Of a stretch of 64,000 nt of DNA, positions 41,493 through 49,976 are shown in pieces. This DNA comes from CALDTK01 sp965215215 (GTDB lineage Bacteria; Bacteroidota; Bacteroidia; Chitinophagales; Saprospiraceae): the NCBI GenBank assembly GCA_965215215.1, contig OZ244043.1, forward strand, positions 2,046,001-2,110,000. Reading direction: 5' to 3'. The position numbers were made by a program, and so were the translations under genes. Numbering within the stretch: the first letter of the stretch is position 1; the number at the start of each line of letters is the position of its first letter. Below the pieces are notes generated by a model. It saw only the letters and a program-made list of their open reading frames with translations, was not told the origin of the DNA and searched no databases.

Positions 41493-41850
41493 TCACGTGA
41501 GAACGGTTGTTAGGCGCTTCTCAGGTTGTGCCGAGCCGAGCAACAAGAAACGACCGGGCCGACGGTCCTCATCGATAAGGGGACGGAGGTAGCCGAATAG
41601 CTCGGGCATGAGCTGGATTTCGTCGATTACCACGAGTCGACTCGCCAGCGGGGGGGGGGGAGTACCCGGCAGGTCTCCACCGGTTGCCGCGCGTCGGCGG
41701 GGCGTTGGAGGTCGAACCAGTCGTGTCGTAGCTCTCTGCAATCGCGTGGGCTAACGTCGTTCTACCTACCTGTTGAGGTCCTAAAATACCGACCGCCGGA
41801 CTATACGCTAGATTCTCGCGGACGCGCTCAGCAACCGACCGCGGATGCCG
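41493..41850 (-). pseudogene. AAA_14/DUF4143 ATPase remnant
   Basis: From the right end: AERVRENLAYSPAVGILGPQ and QVGRTTLAHAIAES form a Walker A with Arg instead of Lys (GPQQVGRTT). After a frameshift near 41735 come WFDLQRPADARQPVE, SRLVVIDEIQLMPELFGYLR (Walker B) and RPGRFLLLGSAQPE, where homology stops. The C-terminal about 250 residues are gone. An 11-base G-run (41650-41660) lies within. Relic of a common archaeal/bacterial ATPase, often toxin-antitoxin-like or helicase-related; function unknown. Confidence 0.72.
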
Positions 41851-41907
41851 GCGCCCCCGCGTCACCCAACGCACGGGGTCGGACTAAGCCACACGTAGGC
41901 ACTCCCC

Positions 41908-42954
41908 TCACATCGTAGCGATCGTCCGGTTCGCGATCCCCCGCCCGTAGTTCGTCCGGTACAACACCTTCCGCTCCAGCGCCTCCGCCACCGGCACCGT
42001 GAAGTCGGTCTCCTCCAGGATCCCCGCGCCCCGCAGCCCGCCCGGGCTCTCCAGGTTGATCTCGAGCAGCCGCGTCCCCGCGACGTCGAGGCCGACCAGG
42101 AACATCCCGTCCGCCACGAGTTTTGGCTTGACCAGCTCCACCATCGCCAAGATCTCCGGCGTGATCTCCGCCCGCTTCGCCGAACCCCCGGCGTGGAGGT
42201 TGTTGCGGATGTCGTCGCCCGCGCTCACGCGGTGCACCGCGGCGTACTTCCCGTCCGACATCAGCGGCTCGCCGTTCATCAGGAACAGGCGGATGTCGCC
42301 CTCGGCGGCCTTCGGCATGAACTCCTGCGCGATGATGTAGCCGTCGTGCGCGATCACCTCGACGATCTGCTTGAGGTTGGGGTGGTCGTCCTGCTTGACG
42401 ACGAACACGTTTCTGCCGCCCGAGCCGAGTAAGGGCTTGAGGATGATGTCACCTTGCTGCGCGTCGGCAAACGCGGCGATGTCCTCGAGGCGGCGCGTAA
42501 TAAGGGTCTTCGGACGTACCGCCTCGGGAAAATACTGGAGGTACATTTTGTTGAGCGCGTGACTTAGGCCGTAGGGGTCGTTGAGGACGATCACCCCCTG
42601 CTGAGTCGCGAGCTGGGCGAACATCAAACCCGCACTCGTGGCCCAGCTCCGCTCGGCCGCGTCTTCGCCCGGGTCGTTGCGGAAGAAGATGATGTCGAGC
42701 TCGTCGGTGTACACCGGGCGAGCATTCTCTGCGTTGCCGTGGAGCGCATCGTGGTAGGCGAACTCGTCGGCGTATTCGCCGTCCGGAGCGCTGTAGCCCA
42801 CTCCCCCCACGCGACCGTCGGCGGCGTAGATGAGTTCGTCCACGCCGAAGTAGTACACGCGGTGTCCGCGACGGTGTAGCGTGGCGGCCAGCACGTTGGT
42901 GGTGAATTTCGGGCCTTCGGTGGCGACCTGATTGACGACGAATGCTAAAGTCAT
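41908..42954 (-). CDS. Glutathione synthetase-like ATP-grasp ligase
   Basis: A 348-residue ATP-grasp protein. The N-terminal pre-ATP-grasp domain is MTLAFVVNQVATEGPKFTTN, with DIIFFRNDPGEDAAERSWAT. ATP-grasp motifs: GDIILKPLLGSGGRNVFVVK (nucleotide-binding Lys and Gly loop), YIIAQEFMPKAAEGDIRLFL and LLEINLESPGGLRGAGI (Mg-binding Glu/Asn). Closest in layout to GshB, which joins an amino acid to a carboxylate. It is the third gene of a minus-strand operon after an FGase and a DUF1704 peptidase, an arrangement known in several phyla. A motif copy (42967-42982) lies 13 bases before the ATG. True substrate is unlikely to be plain glutathione, judged by context. Confidence 0.88.
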   Translation of the reverse strand: MTLAFVVNQVATEGPKFTTNVLAATLHRRGHRVYYFGVDELIYAADGRVGGVGYSAPDGEYADEFAYHDALHGNAENARPVYTDELDIIFFRNDPGEDAAERSWATSAGLMFAQLATQQGVIVLNDPYGLSHALNKMYLQYFPEAVRPKTLITRRLEDIAAFADAQQGDIILKPLLGSGGRNVFVVKQDDHPNLKQIVEVIAHDGYIIAQEFMPKAAEGDIRLFLMNGEPLMSDGKYAAVHRVSAGDDIRNNLHAGGSAKRAEITPEILAMVELVKPKLVADGMFLVGLDVAGTRLLEINLESPGGLRGAGILEETDFTVPVAEALERKVLYRTNYGRGIANRTIATM

Positions 42955-43003
42955 AAGGGGGGGTGAGGTTTTCGCGAAAGCGAACTGGCAATGAGGGAAT
43001 ACG

Positions 43004-44860
43004 CTATCCCGTAGTCCGGGGTAGGAGGTCGAAAACGGACACGCCGCTCTCTAGGATTTTGAGTTTGGGGTGACCGGCGGCCGCATCGTCGCGGTACCAG
43101 CGGGGGGTGAGGGGCGCGGGGCGGAGGATGCCGCGCTCGGTGAGCTCGTCGATCATCGGCACGTAGTCGAGTTTGAGCTTGCCGATGAACAGGGGCTCGA
43201 GCCGACCGCCGTCGCGGAGGTAGGCCAGCAGTTCGACCAGTCCCCGCAGGTAAACGGCGTCTTTCGTGAAGCCGCCCCCACGAAAGGTCCGCGCCGTGGT
43301 GATGAAGGCCGAGCGCGGCGGGAGGCCGTGCCGGTCGTGGAGGAGTTGGAAGGTCGAGACGAAGTCGTTGCCGCGCAGCATGTGGTCGATCGCTACGACC
43401 CGGGCGGCCAGTGTCCGGAAGCGATTGGCGGTCAGTCCGCCGACGAACCACTCGCTCAGTACCGCGAGGCCCTCCTGGAGGTCCTCGTAGCCCGGCGTGC
43501 CGGTGTGCAGGAGGGTCAGCGGCTGGGCGCGCCCGTTCCAGTACGTGAGCACGTGGGTGCCGATCTCGTGCTGGACGAGGGCCTCGACGCGCTCGGTGGG
43601 CACGCTGAGGGTGTGCCCGATGTTGAGCTCGCCCTGCGAGACCATGAGTCCCGCGAGGTCATCGCGCACGCGGAGCACGGGCTGGGCCGTAGGGTACTGC
43701 TCGGAGAGGAAGTCGAGCTCGCGCTGGCAGCGCGTCGCGAACGCCCCGGCGTCAACCCGTTCGCCCGCCCGGGGCGCGGGTTGCGGTACGACGGTGAGGA
43801 GGCTGTTGGCGACGGCCCGCAGGTCGTCGGAGACGCCACCGAACACCCGCAGGCTCCCGTAGAGAAACTGCTCGCTGCCGCGGTGCGCGAGCATGTCGAG
43901 CATGTGGAAGGTCTCGTCGCGCTTGTCGCGGAGGATGAACGCGAGGGTCGGGTCGAGCACCTCGTCGATGCGGAGGTTGAAGAGCTGCCGCTTGAGCGCC
44001 TCCGGGTCGACCGGGAGGAACCGGTAGTGGAACACGGGTTCGGTGCGGAAGCCACTGGCCGCGAAGGCCTCGTAGGCCGCCGCGTCGTTGGTGGCCGTGG
44101 CGAGCAGGAGGAACTGGAACTGCGTCGAGATGTCGACCAGCTCGCGGTCGATCTCCCACACGAGCGGATCGGTGCGGCGGTGGCCGAGCTGATCGAAGTG
44201 TGTGGTCGTGAAGGAGGTTTCGAGGCGGACGAAGTCGTAGAAGGTTTGCCGGAAGGCGCGGTGCAACCGACTCCGTAAATCGCGTACGAGCGGGATGTCG
44301 GGTCTGCCGGTCTCCCCGTCGAGGAAGAAGCCGTTGACCTCCAAGCCGAGGTGTAAGACCTCGCTGCGCGCCAGCGTCTCCTCGTCGAAGGGGGCGTCCG
44401 GGCCGGCGGGGCTCTGCTTGCCGACGACGATCTCGGCGCCCAACGCGAAGTACGGCAGTCGGAGTCCGTCCAGGTGATCGCGCAGGGCCTTGCCGGCCGC
44501 CGGTACCCGTTCGTGCGGGGTGCGGATCGAGAGGCTCCGGTCGTCCTCGGCTTCGTTTACCCAAACTTCGAGGAGCAGCGCGCCCCCGAAGCGTTCGGCG
44601 AGGGCGAGTAGGAGCGTCTGCAGGCAGTCGCGAGCCGATCCGGACGCAGGCCCGCGGAGGGTGCAGTACGCAACCTCTTCCCCGTGTAGGCGGTAGCTCA
44701 GATCGCGCTCCGGGTAGCGGTAGAGCGTCAGGAACGGCACGGGACGCTCGACGTAGAGCCGCCCGCCGCCGGGGAGTTCTAGGTCGATCGACGAGTCGTC
44801 GAGGATGCGTTGGCGCAGGTCGTCTGCCGCCGTCGCCGGCTCGGATGTGGCTGTGGGCAT
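43004..44860 (-). CDS. DUF1704 QEGLA-motif metallopeptidase (MATCAP/tyrosine carboxypeptidase-like)
   Basis: A 618-residue protein with the DUF1704 signature: VQHEIGTHVLTYWNGRAQPL with HEIGTH near residues 429-434 and YEDLQEGLAVLSEWF near 461. In this family, His, His and the downstream Glu bind zinc. The remainder is helical, with TARTFRGGGFTKDAVYLRGL near 530. Bacterial members are named flavohemoglobin expression-modulating QEGLA proteins; eukaryotic MATCAP homologues remove the C-terminal Tyr of tubulin. ATG 44860 is 3 bases from the FGase stop, so the genes are coupled. No signal peptide, so it acts in the cytoplasm. Confidence 0.9.
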   Translation of the reverse strand: MPTATSEPATAADDLRQRILDDSSIDLELPGGGRLYVERPVPFLTLYRYPERDLSYRLHGEEVAYCTLRGPASGSARDCLQTLLLALAERFGGALLLEVWVNEAEDDRSLSIRTPHERVPAAGKALRDHLDGLRLPYFALGAEIVVGKQSPAGPDAPFDEETLARSEVLHLGLEVNGFFLDGETGRPDIPLVRDLRSRLHRAFRQTFYDFVRLETSFTTTHFDQLGHRRTDPLVWEIDRELVDISTQFQFLLLATATNDAAAYEAFAASGFRTEPVFHYRFLPVDPEALKRQLFNLRIDEVLDPTLAFILRDKRDETFHMLDMLAHRGSEQFLYGSLRVFGGVSDDLRAVANSLLTVVPQPAPRAGERVDAGAFATRCQRELDFLSEQYPTAQPVLRVRDDLAGLMVSQGELNIGHTLSVPTERVEALVQHEIGTHVLTYWNGRAQPLTLLHTGTPGYEDLQEGLAVLSEWFVGGLTANRFRTLAARVVAIDHMLRGNDFVSTFQLLHDRHGLPPRSAFITTARTFRGGGFTKDAVYLRGLVELLAYLRDGGRLEPLFIGKLKLDYVPMIDELTERGILRPAPLTPRWYRDDAAAGHPKLKILESGVSVFDLLPRTTG

Positions 44861-44863
44861 GCG

Positions 44864-46012
44864 CTAGGCGGACTGTGCGCTCAGCACTTCGCGGCGAGCC
44901 TGCAACACGGGGTCGAAGGTCTTCGTCAAGGCTGCTTGCAGTTCGCGAAAGGGTCCGTCGTGCAGCTCGTTGCTGTGCTCGTCCATGAACACCTTCTTGA
45001 ACTCGATCGAGAGCACGCAGCTGACGTCCGGGAAGGTCTCGTGGATCCAGTGGTTGAAGTAGCCGCCGGGGAACTTGACGTTCTCGCGCACGTCGAGGGG
45101 CTGACCGCCGAGCGTACGACCGCCCATCGTCGCGATGAAGGTCTCGACCACGGGCGCCCACAGCTCGCGGTTCATGTTGCGGGTACCGACGTTGACGACG
45201 GGGTTGCCGGCGGGGTCGGCGGGCTGGCGACCGTCCTCCTCGCGGCGGTGGTTGTAGGAGTGAATGTCGTAGACGACGAAGCTGCCGTATTCATCTACGA
45301 CGGTTTGCAAAAAGGTTTTTACACTTCCGTAAAACGCGTCGTAGGCCGCCAGGGAGCGATCGATCTCGGCGGGCGTCGGCGGGTCCTGCCAGACGTTGAG
45401 CCCCCAGGCATCCGCGGGTTCGAGGTACACCGCCTTGTCGCGCGCGCGATTCAGGTCGACCTCGAAGCGGCTCCGCAAGCCGACGACGTTGGGTTCGCGG
45501 AGGGTTGCCCAGGTGGCGGTGTGGGGGTCTTCTTCGTAGAGCCGCTCCTTGGGCGTGAGCGCGAAACGGCCATCGAGTTCCGGGCGGACAGCGTGTCCGT
45601 CGTGAACGGCAGTGAGGATCAGGGGGGCGGCGTTGCCGCGGATAGTGAAGTAATCGGTGTGGTGCACACGGTCGCAACGGAGTGTGGGGCGCGGGTGTTC
45701 GGGGGCTCGGTCACTTCGCGTAGGTCGCTCTTGGGTATCGTTTTCGCGAAAGCGGTCCAAGGCTTTAGCTTCCCCGCCTCCCAGTCGCAACCGAACCGGC
45801 CCGCGCCACTCGCCTTCGGGGTCGAGCGTCCGCTCGCCCTGCGTAACGTGGATGCGTCCCCCGCGGGCGAGTTCGCGGGCCACGCCCCGTACGTCCTCCA
45901 TGCGCTCCCGCCACCGCTCCGGGGCGAGCGCGCGCGCTACCTCGGAGGGGCAGATGGACTTCCCCGGTCCGCGGCGGGCGAGCAGATCTAGGATGAGGCG
46001 TTGTATGGTCAT
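44864..46012 (-). CDS. DUF3253-N-formylglutamate amidohydrolase fusion
   Basis: A 382-residue protein. Residues 1-80 are a DUF3253 winged-helix (LILDLLARRGPGKSICPSEV, RWRERMEDVRGVARELARGG, RIHVTQGERTLDPEG). From about 120 on it is an FGase-like hydrolase: PLILTAVHDGHAVRP (zinc His), FEVDLNRARDKAVYL, FVVYDIHSYNHRRE (His), NVGTRNMNRELW and FPGGYFNHWIHETFPDVSCV. Normal FGase-like partners of DUF1704 lack the winged helix, so two genes seem joined. A dispersed motif copy (45739-45754) is read as RFRENDTQ exactly in the linker. ATG 46012 is chosen; upstream codons have no sense. First gene of a three-gene operon. Confidence 0.88.
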   Translation of the reverse strand: MTIQRLILDLLARRGPGKSICPSEVARALAPERWRERMEDVRGVARELARGGRIHVTQGERTLDPEGEWRGPVRLRLGGGEAKALDRFRENDTQERPTRSDRAPEHPRPTLRCDRVHHTDYFTIRGNAAPLILTAVHDGHAVRPELDGRFALTPKERLYEEDPHTATWATLREPNVVGLRSRFEVDLNRARDKAVYLEPADAWGLNVWQDPPTPAEIDRSLAAYDAFYGSVKTFLQTVVDEYGSFVVYDIHSYNHRREEDGRQPADPAGNPVVNVGTRNMNRELWAPVVETFIATMGGRTLGGQPLDVRENVKFPGGYFNHWIHETFPDVSCVLSIEFKKVFMDEHSNELHDGPFRELQAALTKTFDPVLQARREVLSAQSA

Positions 46013-46189
46013 AACGAATCGGCGGAAGGTAGATTGGCGTTGGACGTGCAGGGGCAGTAGGGGAGCTGCTCCTGCGCGGCTCGTTACGCTACGCAGCGTA
46101 TAAACCGTACATTTATCTGGGCTTCGACTAACTAAGAGACCAGGAGAAACGAACTTTGACCGGTCCTCGACGCGCAACGATTACCAGCT

Positions 46190-46452
46190 ATGGTGCTTGA
46201 CGAGCCGGTAACAACGCTCAGTTAGAGCTGATGGAGATGTTCAGCCACGAGTTGAGCGAGGCTGATTTACTCGCCCTGCGTAGAGCGTTGGCAAGGTTTT
46301 TTGCTGAGCGGGCGAGTGATGCGATGGACGAACTGTGGCAGGATCAATCGTGGTCAGACAGTACGATGGAGCAATGGCTGGGTGAATCGGGTAGTTAATC
46401 GACACTAATTCTTTGCTGGTTAGCATCAGCAGGTAGTCGCGATATCGTCCTA
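46190..46452 (+). pseudogene. Decayed copy of the 49-kb toxin-antitoxin pair
   Basis: Near-duplicate of the antitoxin at 49221 (MEMFSHELSEADLLALRRAL, ARFFAERASDAMDELWQDQS, WSDSTMEQWLG). A single base is missing after the seventh codon, so ATG 46190 runs into TAG. About 20 bases at the antitoxin-toxin junction are deleted, and only about 20 toxin codons (TNSLLVSISR type) survive. The upstream about 95 bases (from 46096) match 49130-49220, so the promoter was duplicated too. Confidence 0.85.
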
Positions 46453-46546
46453 TAATCTTGAGGCTTTGTGCGTCAAAAATTGGTATCAGCGAACGATTAT
46501 TAGGATTATTTACTATATTTATAGTTCTATACGTAACGCCGCCGCT

Positions 46547-46980
46547 ATGGATAAGAAACTCACTTAACTCTCGACGAAAAGATCATCGAGTCCGGAAAGG
46601 AGTACGCCCGGCGGCACCAAACCAGCATCTCGAATCTGCTGAAGGATTACCTTCTCGCACTTACTCGTCAAGAGCAGCCTAAGCATGAGTTAATACTGTA
46701 ATCTCCGATCAACGAACTTCTAGGTATTCTGGACTTACCCAAAGGGTTTGACGAAAAGGCCGCCTATCGACATCACCAGATGGAGAAGTACTCTTGAGGC
46801 GACTCATTCAGGACAAGAACGTCGTCATCGTTGTACCTGGACGGCGTGAGGATTTTTAGCTGCCCGCGGTCGCATTCTTCAACCTTATTCAGCAAACGGG
46901 AGCGAATACTTACATGAGTTCGCTAACTCTGGCAATGCGGTACTACTCGGCATCTGGGGCGCTCCACACCTTTCGTTGGG
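46547..46980 (+). pseudogene. Decayed DUF6364-type antitoxin and PIN toxin
   Basis: MDKKLT from ATG 46547 is followed by a frameshift. Then IIESGKEYARRHQTSISNLL and KDYLLALTRQEQPKHELIL, an in-frame TAA, and SPINELLGILDLPKGFDEKA: the same family as the intact antitoxin at 54554-54805. The toxin remnant, with two lesions, reads VAFFNLIQQTGANTYMSSLT and LAMRYYSASG, comparable to VELGRYEAYVSTLTLVNLHY of the toxin at 54144. Non-functional. Confidence 0.7.
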
Positions 46981-46988
46981 CAGCCCCC

Positions 46989-47249
46989 TCAGTAGTGCAT
47001 CCGCGCCTGAACGAATGCAATTCGGTCGTCGGAAACTCGGTAGACGAGCCTATGCTCACGCGTGATGCGCCGCGACCAGACCCCCGCTCCCAGATGTTTG
47101 AGCGGCTCGGGCTTCCCGATCCCCGTGTACGGATCTCGCAGGCAAGCCGTTACCAGCTTCAAAACCTTGAGAGCGATTTTTCGATCCTGAGCCGTCCAGT
47201 AGCTCAAATCCTCGATGAAGTCCGGGTCGAACTCCGCCGTTAGACTCAA
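46989..47249 (-). CDS. yoeB: YoeB/Txe-family toxin
   Basis: An 86-residue RelE-superfamily ribosome-dependent mRNA endonuclease. EFDPDFIEDLSYWTAQDRKI is the N-terminal helix region. GIGKPEPLKHLGAGVWSRRI, TREHRLVYRV and the terminal HY (ARMHY) are YoeB hallmarks, with Glu, Arg and His available for catalysis. The start overlaps the yefM stop by 4 bases. Confidence 0.95.
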   Translation of the reverse strand: MSLTAEFDPDFIEDLSYWTAQDRKIALKVLKLVTACLRDPYTGIGKPEPLKHLGAGVWSRRITREHRLVYRVSDDRIAFVQARMHY

Positions 47250-47548
47250 ACTTCTTCTGACTGCGGCTCCGTCAACCCAACGCGGCTACCGAGCTCTTCT
47301 ACCGTAAGTGTCTCCAGCGAATCACCCGAGCGTGCCCGCTCGAGCGCGGCGAGCAATCGTTTTGCGTTTGCCGGTGATTGCAATAGGTGGACTGTCTCTA
47401 GCATACTGCTAAGCTCATCGGCCGCGAGGAGCACCATGTCTTCCTTACCGCGCCGGGTCAGCGTGATCGGCTCGCGCGAACTCTCTGCTTCGTCCCAAAG
47501 CTCGGCGAGTCGAGCGCGGGCTTCGGAGTAGCTAACCTTCGTAGTCAT
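47246..47548 (-). CDS. yefM: YefM/Phd-family antitoxin
   Basis: A 100-residue antitoxin. The N-terminal Phd/YefM DNA-binding fold is VSYSEARARLAELWDEAESS with EPITLTRRGKEDMVLLAADE, then LSSMLETVHLLQSPANAKRL, the hinge to the toxin-binding helix. The C-terminus is slightly longer than usual (about 85-90) and acidic. It is co-transcribed with yoeB and represses the shared promoter. Confidence 0.95.
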   Translation of the reverse strand: MTTKVSYSEARARLAELWDEAESSREPITLTRRGKEDMVLLAADELSSMLETVHLLQSPANAKRLLAALERARSGDSLETLTVEELGSRVGLTEPQSEEV

Positions 47549-47638
47549 GAGGTAAATGTACAGAATATCTGTACAAGTTGCTATTAAGCGTCTATCTCAG
47601 TGACTTGCCCACCCGTTTTAGCGCGAGCGGCACGTCCC

Positions 47639-47839
47639 TTAGCCCTTCGGAGCCCCCTCATCACCGCCTTTCTTTTGGCCATTCCCCCGCTCCCGCGGCA
47701 ACCGCCCCGCCTCCTTGAGCGCCCGGTGCACCAACCACTCCAGGTGCCCGTTCACCGAGCGAAACTCGTCGCCCGCCCACCGCTCCAGGGCGCGCATCAC
47801 CTCCTCGTCCACCCGGAACACGAATCGCTTCTTCGGCAT
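47639..47839 (-). CDS. Arc-like ribbon-helix-helix DNA-binding protein
   Basis: A 66-residue protein from ATG 47839. KKRFVFRVDEEVMRALERWA, then DEFRSVNGHLEWLVHRALKE, is the strand-helix-helix of Arc-type regulators, followed by a basic Gly-rich tail. It starts 8 bases after the SPFH gene stop, so the pair is an operon; this pairing recurs in Bacteroidota. It probably regulates the operon or assists the SPFH protein; inference. Confidence 0.85.
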   Translation of the reverse strand: MPKKRFVFRVDEEVMRALERWAGDEFRSVNGHLEWLVHRALKEAGRLPRERGNGQKKGGDEGAPKG

Positions 47840-47847
47840 ACTGAAGT

Positions 47848-48711
47848 CTACTTGTAGAGCGTCCCCGTGTTCACGACCGGGGTGGTTTCCTTGTCGCTGC
47901 ACAGCACCACCATCAGGTTGGAGACCATGTGCGCGCGCTGCTCGCCGTCGAGGTGGACGACATCTTTGTCGGCCAAGGCCTTGAGCGCATCTTCGACCAT
48001 CGACACCGCCCCCTCCACGATCTTGTGCCGCGCCGCCACCACCGCCTCCGCCTGCTGGCGCTTGAGCATCGCGCTCGCGATCTCCTCCGAGTAGGCGAGG
48101 TAGCCGATGCGCGCCTCCAGGACCTCGATGCCCGCGATCGACATGCGGGCCTGGACCTCCCGCTCGAGGTGCGCATTCACCGTCTCCACGTCCGAGCGCA
48201 GCGTGATCTCAGCCGCCGCCTCCGGGTGGATCTCCTCGAAGTTGTCGTACGAGTAGCTCATCGCCAGGGTCCGCACCGCCGCATCCGTCTGCACGCGCAC
48301 GAACTTCTCGTAGTCGTCCACCTCGAAGGCGGCCTTGTAGCTGTCCGCCACGCGCCACACCAGGATCACGCTGATCATCACCGGGTTGCCGCGGCGGTCG
48401 TTCACCTTCAGTCGCTCGGAGTCGAAGTTGCGCGCCCGCAGGGAGATGCTCTGCTTCTTGTAGAAGGGGTTCGTCCAGAAGAAGCCGCTCTCGCGCACGG
48501 TCCCGGCGTACTTCCCGAAGAGCGTCATCACCTTCGAGCCGTTCGGACTCACGGTGAAGAAGCCACTCAACAAAAGGAGAATCACCGGCACGCCGAGCAA
48601 AAACAGCGGGTGAACCAACAGGGCGCCCAGGGCCACGACGATGATCAAGGCGAGCACACTGGCGAGGGTGGAGTAGCCGGAGGTTGCGGTATAGGTCTTA
48701 TCAGTAGCCAT
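47848..48711 (-). CDS. SPFH/band-7 domain membrane protein
   Basis: A 287-residue protein from ATG 48711. It has two N-terminal hydrophobic segments (LASVLALIIVVALGALLVHP and LFLLGVPVILLLLSGFFTV), then an SPFH domain at about 60-200 (VSPNGSKVMTLFGKYAGTVR, GNPVMISVILVWRVADSYKA, LEREVQARMSIAGIEVLEAR) and a coiled helix (SAMLKRQQAEAVVAARHKIV). Stomatin/flotillin-like scaffold of membrane microdomains. No NfeD-like partner. Co-transcribed with the Arc-like gene. Confidence 0.92.
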   Translation of the reverse strand: MATDKTYTATSGYSTLASVLALIIVVALGALLVHPLFLLGVPVILLLLSGFFTVSPNGSKVMTLFGKYAGTVRESGFFWTNPFYKKQSISLRARNFDSERLKVNDRRGNPVMISVILVWRVADSYKAAFEVDDYEKFVRVQTDAAVRTLAMSYSYDNFEEIHPEAAAEITLRSDVETVNAHLEREVQARMSIAGIEVLEARIGYLAYSEEIASAMLKRQQAEAVVAARHKIVEGAVSMVEDALKALADKDVVHLDGEQRAHMVSNLMVVLCSDKETTPVVNTGTLYK

Positions 48712-49220
48712 GATGCGAAGCGGTTTTGATGTCAATATGATATCAAAGTAAACATTTTTTTAGCCGCTTACGCTAAAACACGACGAAACGTGTTCGGCGG
48801 GACGACAGCAGCTCTGTTACCATCTCTTCGCCTTGCTCCCGAAACCACCCCAGCTAGCCCCCAAGGGGGGCGACGGCAACATCCCATGGAGAGTTTTGGC
48901 GGGCAGGCGCGGAGATTGGGGTAGGGGGCCGTAGCTGCACTGGTACGCACGCTAGGTGCGGCCCTCAGCGCGAGGGCAGCGATTGGCATCCCGCTGGAAA
49001 TCACGACCCGCGTCACGTCCCTTCTGAAGATTTGGTGTCTGTGGCAGTAGTAGAACTGCCCCCACGCGAGCTATCACCGTTTCATTTTCGACGTCTAGTT
49101 TTATAGTGACTGCTAGAGTTGCTGTGCGGCGTATGAACCGTACATTTATCTAGCCTCCAAGCAACTAATCACTTGGTAAAACGGGTTCTGACTAGTCCTC
49201 GACTCACAACGATTTAAGCT
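48712..49220. other. Intergenic region with duplicated toxin-antitoxin promoter
   Basis: No gene. A motif variant CGCTTACGCTAAAACA is at 48765-48780. From 49130 the sequence matches the stretch before the decayed TA copy (for example AACCGTACATTTATCT at 49137-49152 and at 46103-46118), so it is probably the TA promoter and operator. Confidence 0.55.
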
Positions 49221-49439
49221 ATGGTTCTTGATAAACCTTTGACCAACGCTCAGTTAGAGTTGATGAAGATGTTCAGCCACGAGCTGAGCGAGTCCGATTT
49301 ACTCGCTCTGCGTAGAGCGTTGGCAAAGTTCTTCGCCGAGCGAGCGAGTGATGCCATGGATAAACTATGGCAGGATCATTCCTGGTCAGACAGTACGATG
49401 GAAGAGTGGCTGGGTCGTCCGGGTAGCGAGGCGAAGTAG
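49221..49439 (+). CDS. Antitoxin of a PIN-family toxin-antitoxin pair
   Basis: A 72-residue helical protein (LTNAQLELMKMFSHELSESD, LLALRRALAKFFAERASDAM, DKLWQDHSWSDSTMEEWLGR). This type regularly precedes PIN-family toxins in Bacteroidota. There is no classical DNA-binding motif. Its stop overlaps the toxin start by one base (TAGTG). A frameshifted near-copy lies at 46190. Confidence 0.82.
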   Translation: MVLDKPLTNAQLELMKMFSHELSESDLLALRRALAKFFAERASDAMDKLWQDHSWSDSTMEEWLGRPGSEAK

Positions 49440-49855
49440 TGCGGGTAGTGATCGATACTAATTCTCTGCTGGTTAGCATCGGCAGGCAATCGAAATACCG
49501 TCCTGTTTTCGATGCGATCATTTCCGGTAAAATAACTTTACTACTGACTAACGAAATTCTGTCGGAGTACGCTGAGGTTGTCGAGCGGCGAACAAACTCA
49601 GGCGTAGCGGAGAACTTAGTCAACTTCCTGGTTCGGTCGCCGGATGTCGAGCGGGTCGAGGTTTACTTCAAGTGGGCGCTGATCCAAGCCGATGCCGACG
49701 ACGATAAGTTCGCGGATTGTGCCTTCAATGGCAACGCGGCATTTATTGTGACGGACGATCGCCATTTTGAAGTGTTGAAGAAAATCAAATTTCCAAAGAT
49801 GAGGGTGATTAAGACTGGAGATTTTCTAGATTTAATACATATGGATCGGAATTAA
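49439..49855 (+). CDS. PIN-family toxin
   Basis: A 138-residue PIN ribonuclease from GTG 49439. VVIDTNSLLVSIGRQSKYRP has the first Asp, LLLTNEILSEYAEVVERRT the conserved Glu, and QADADDDKFADCAFNGNAAF, IVTDDRHFEVLKK the remaining Asp residues. Complete acidic site and normal length (about 140). Coupled to the antitoxin before it. Confidence 0.9.
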   Translation: MRVVIDTNSLLVSIGRQSKYRPVFDAIISGKITLLLTNEILSEYAEVVERRTNSGVAENLVNFLVRSPDVERVEVYFKWALIQADADDDKFADCAFNGNAAFIVTDDRHFEVLKKIKFPKMRVIKTGDFLDLIHMDRN

Positions 49856-49976
49856 TAAAGTACTGAAGAGCTCGGTCACTGCCCAAGGGTTTTGGCGCAA
49901 GCCGGGTGCCTGACTTACTCTCCTGGGTCGAGCGCGACGGGCTCGAGGCATTCATCCGGAGCGAAAGCGACGCCTT

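Noticed and set aside
43070..44278. 402-codon plus-strand frame
   Set aside because: It is the antisense shadow of the DUF1704 gene, caused by high GC.
43752..45161. Long minus-strand frame of 469 codons
   Set aside because: It is Arg/Pro-rich without motifs and overlaps the DUF1704 and FGase genes, which have clear motifs in another frame.
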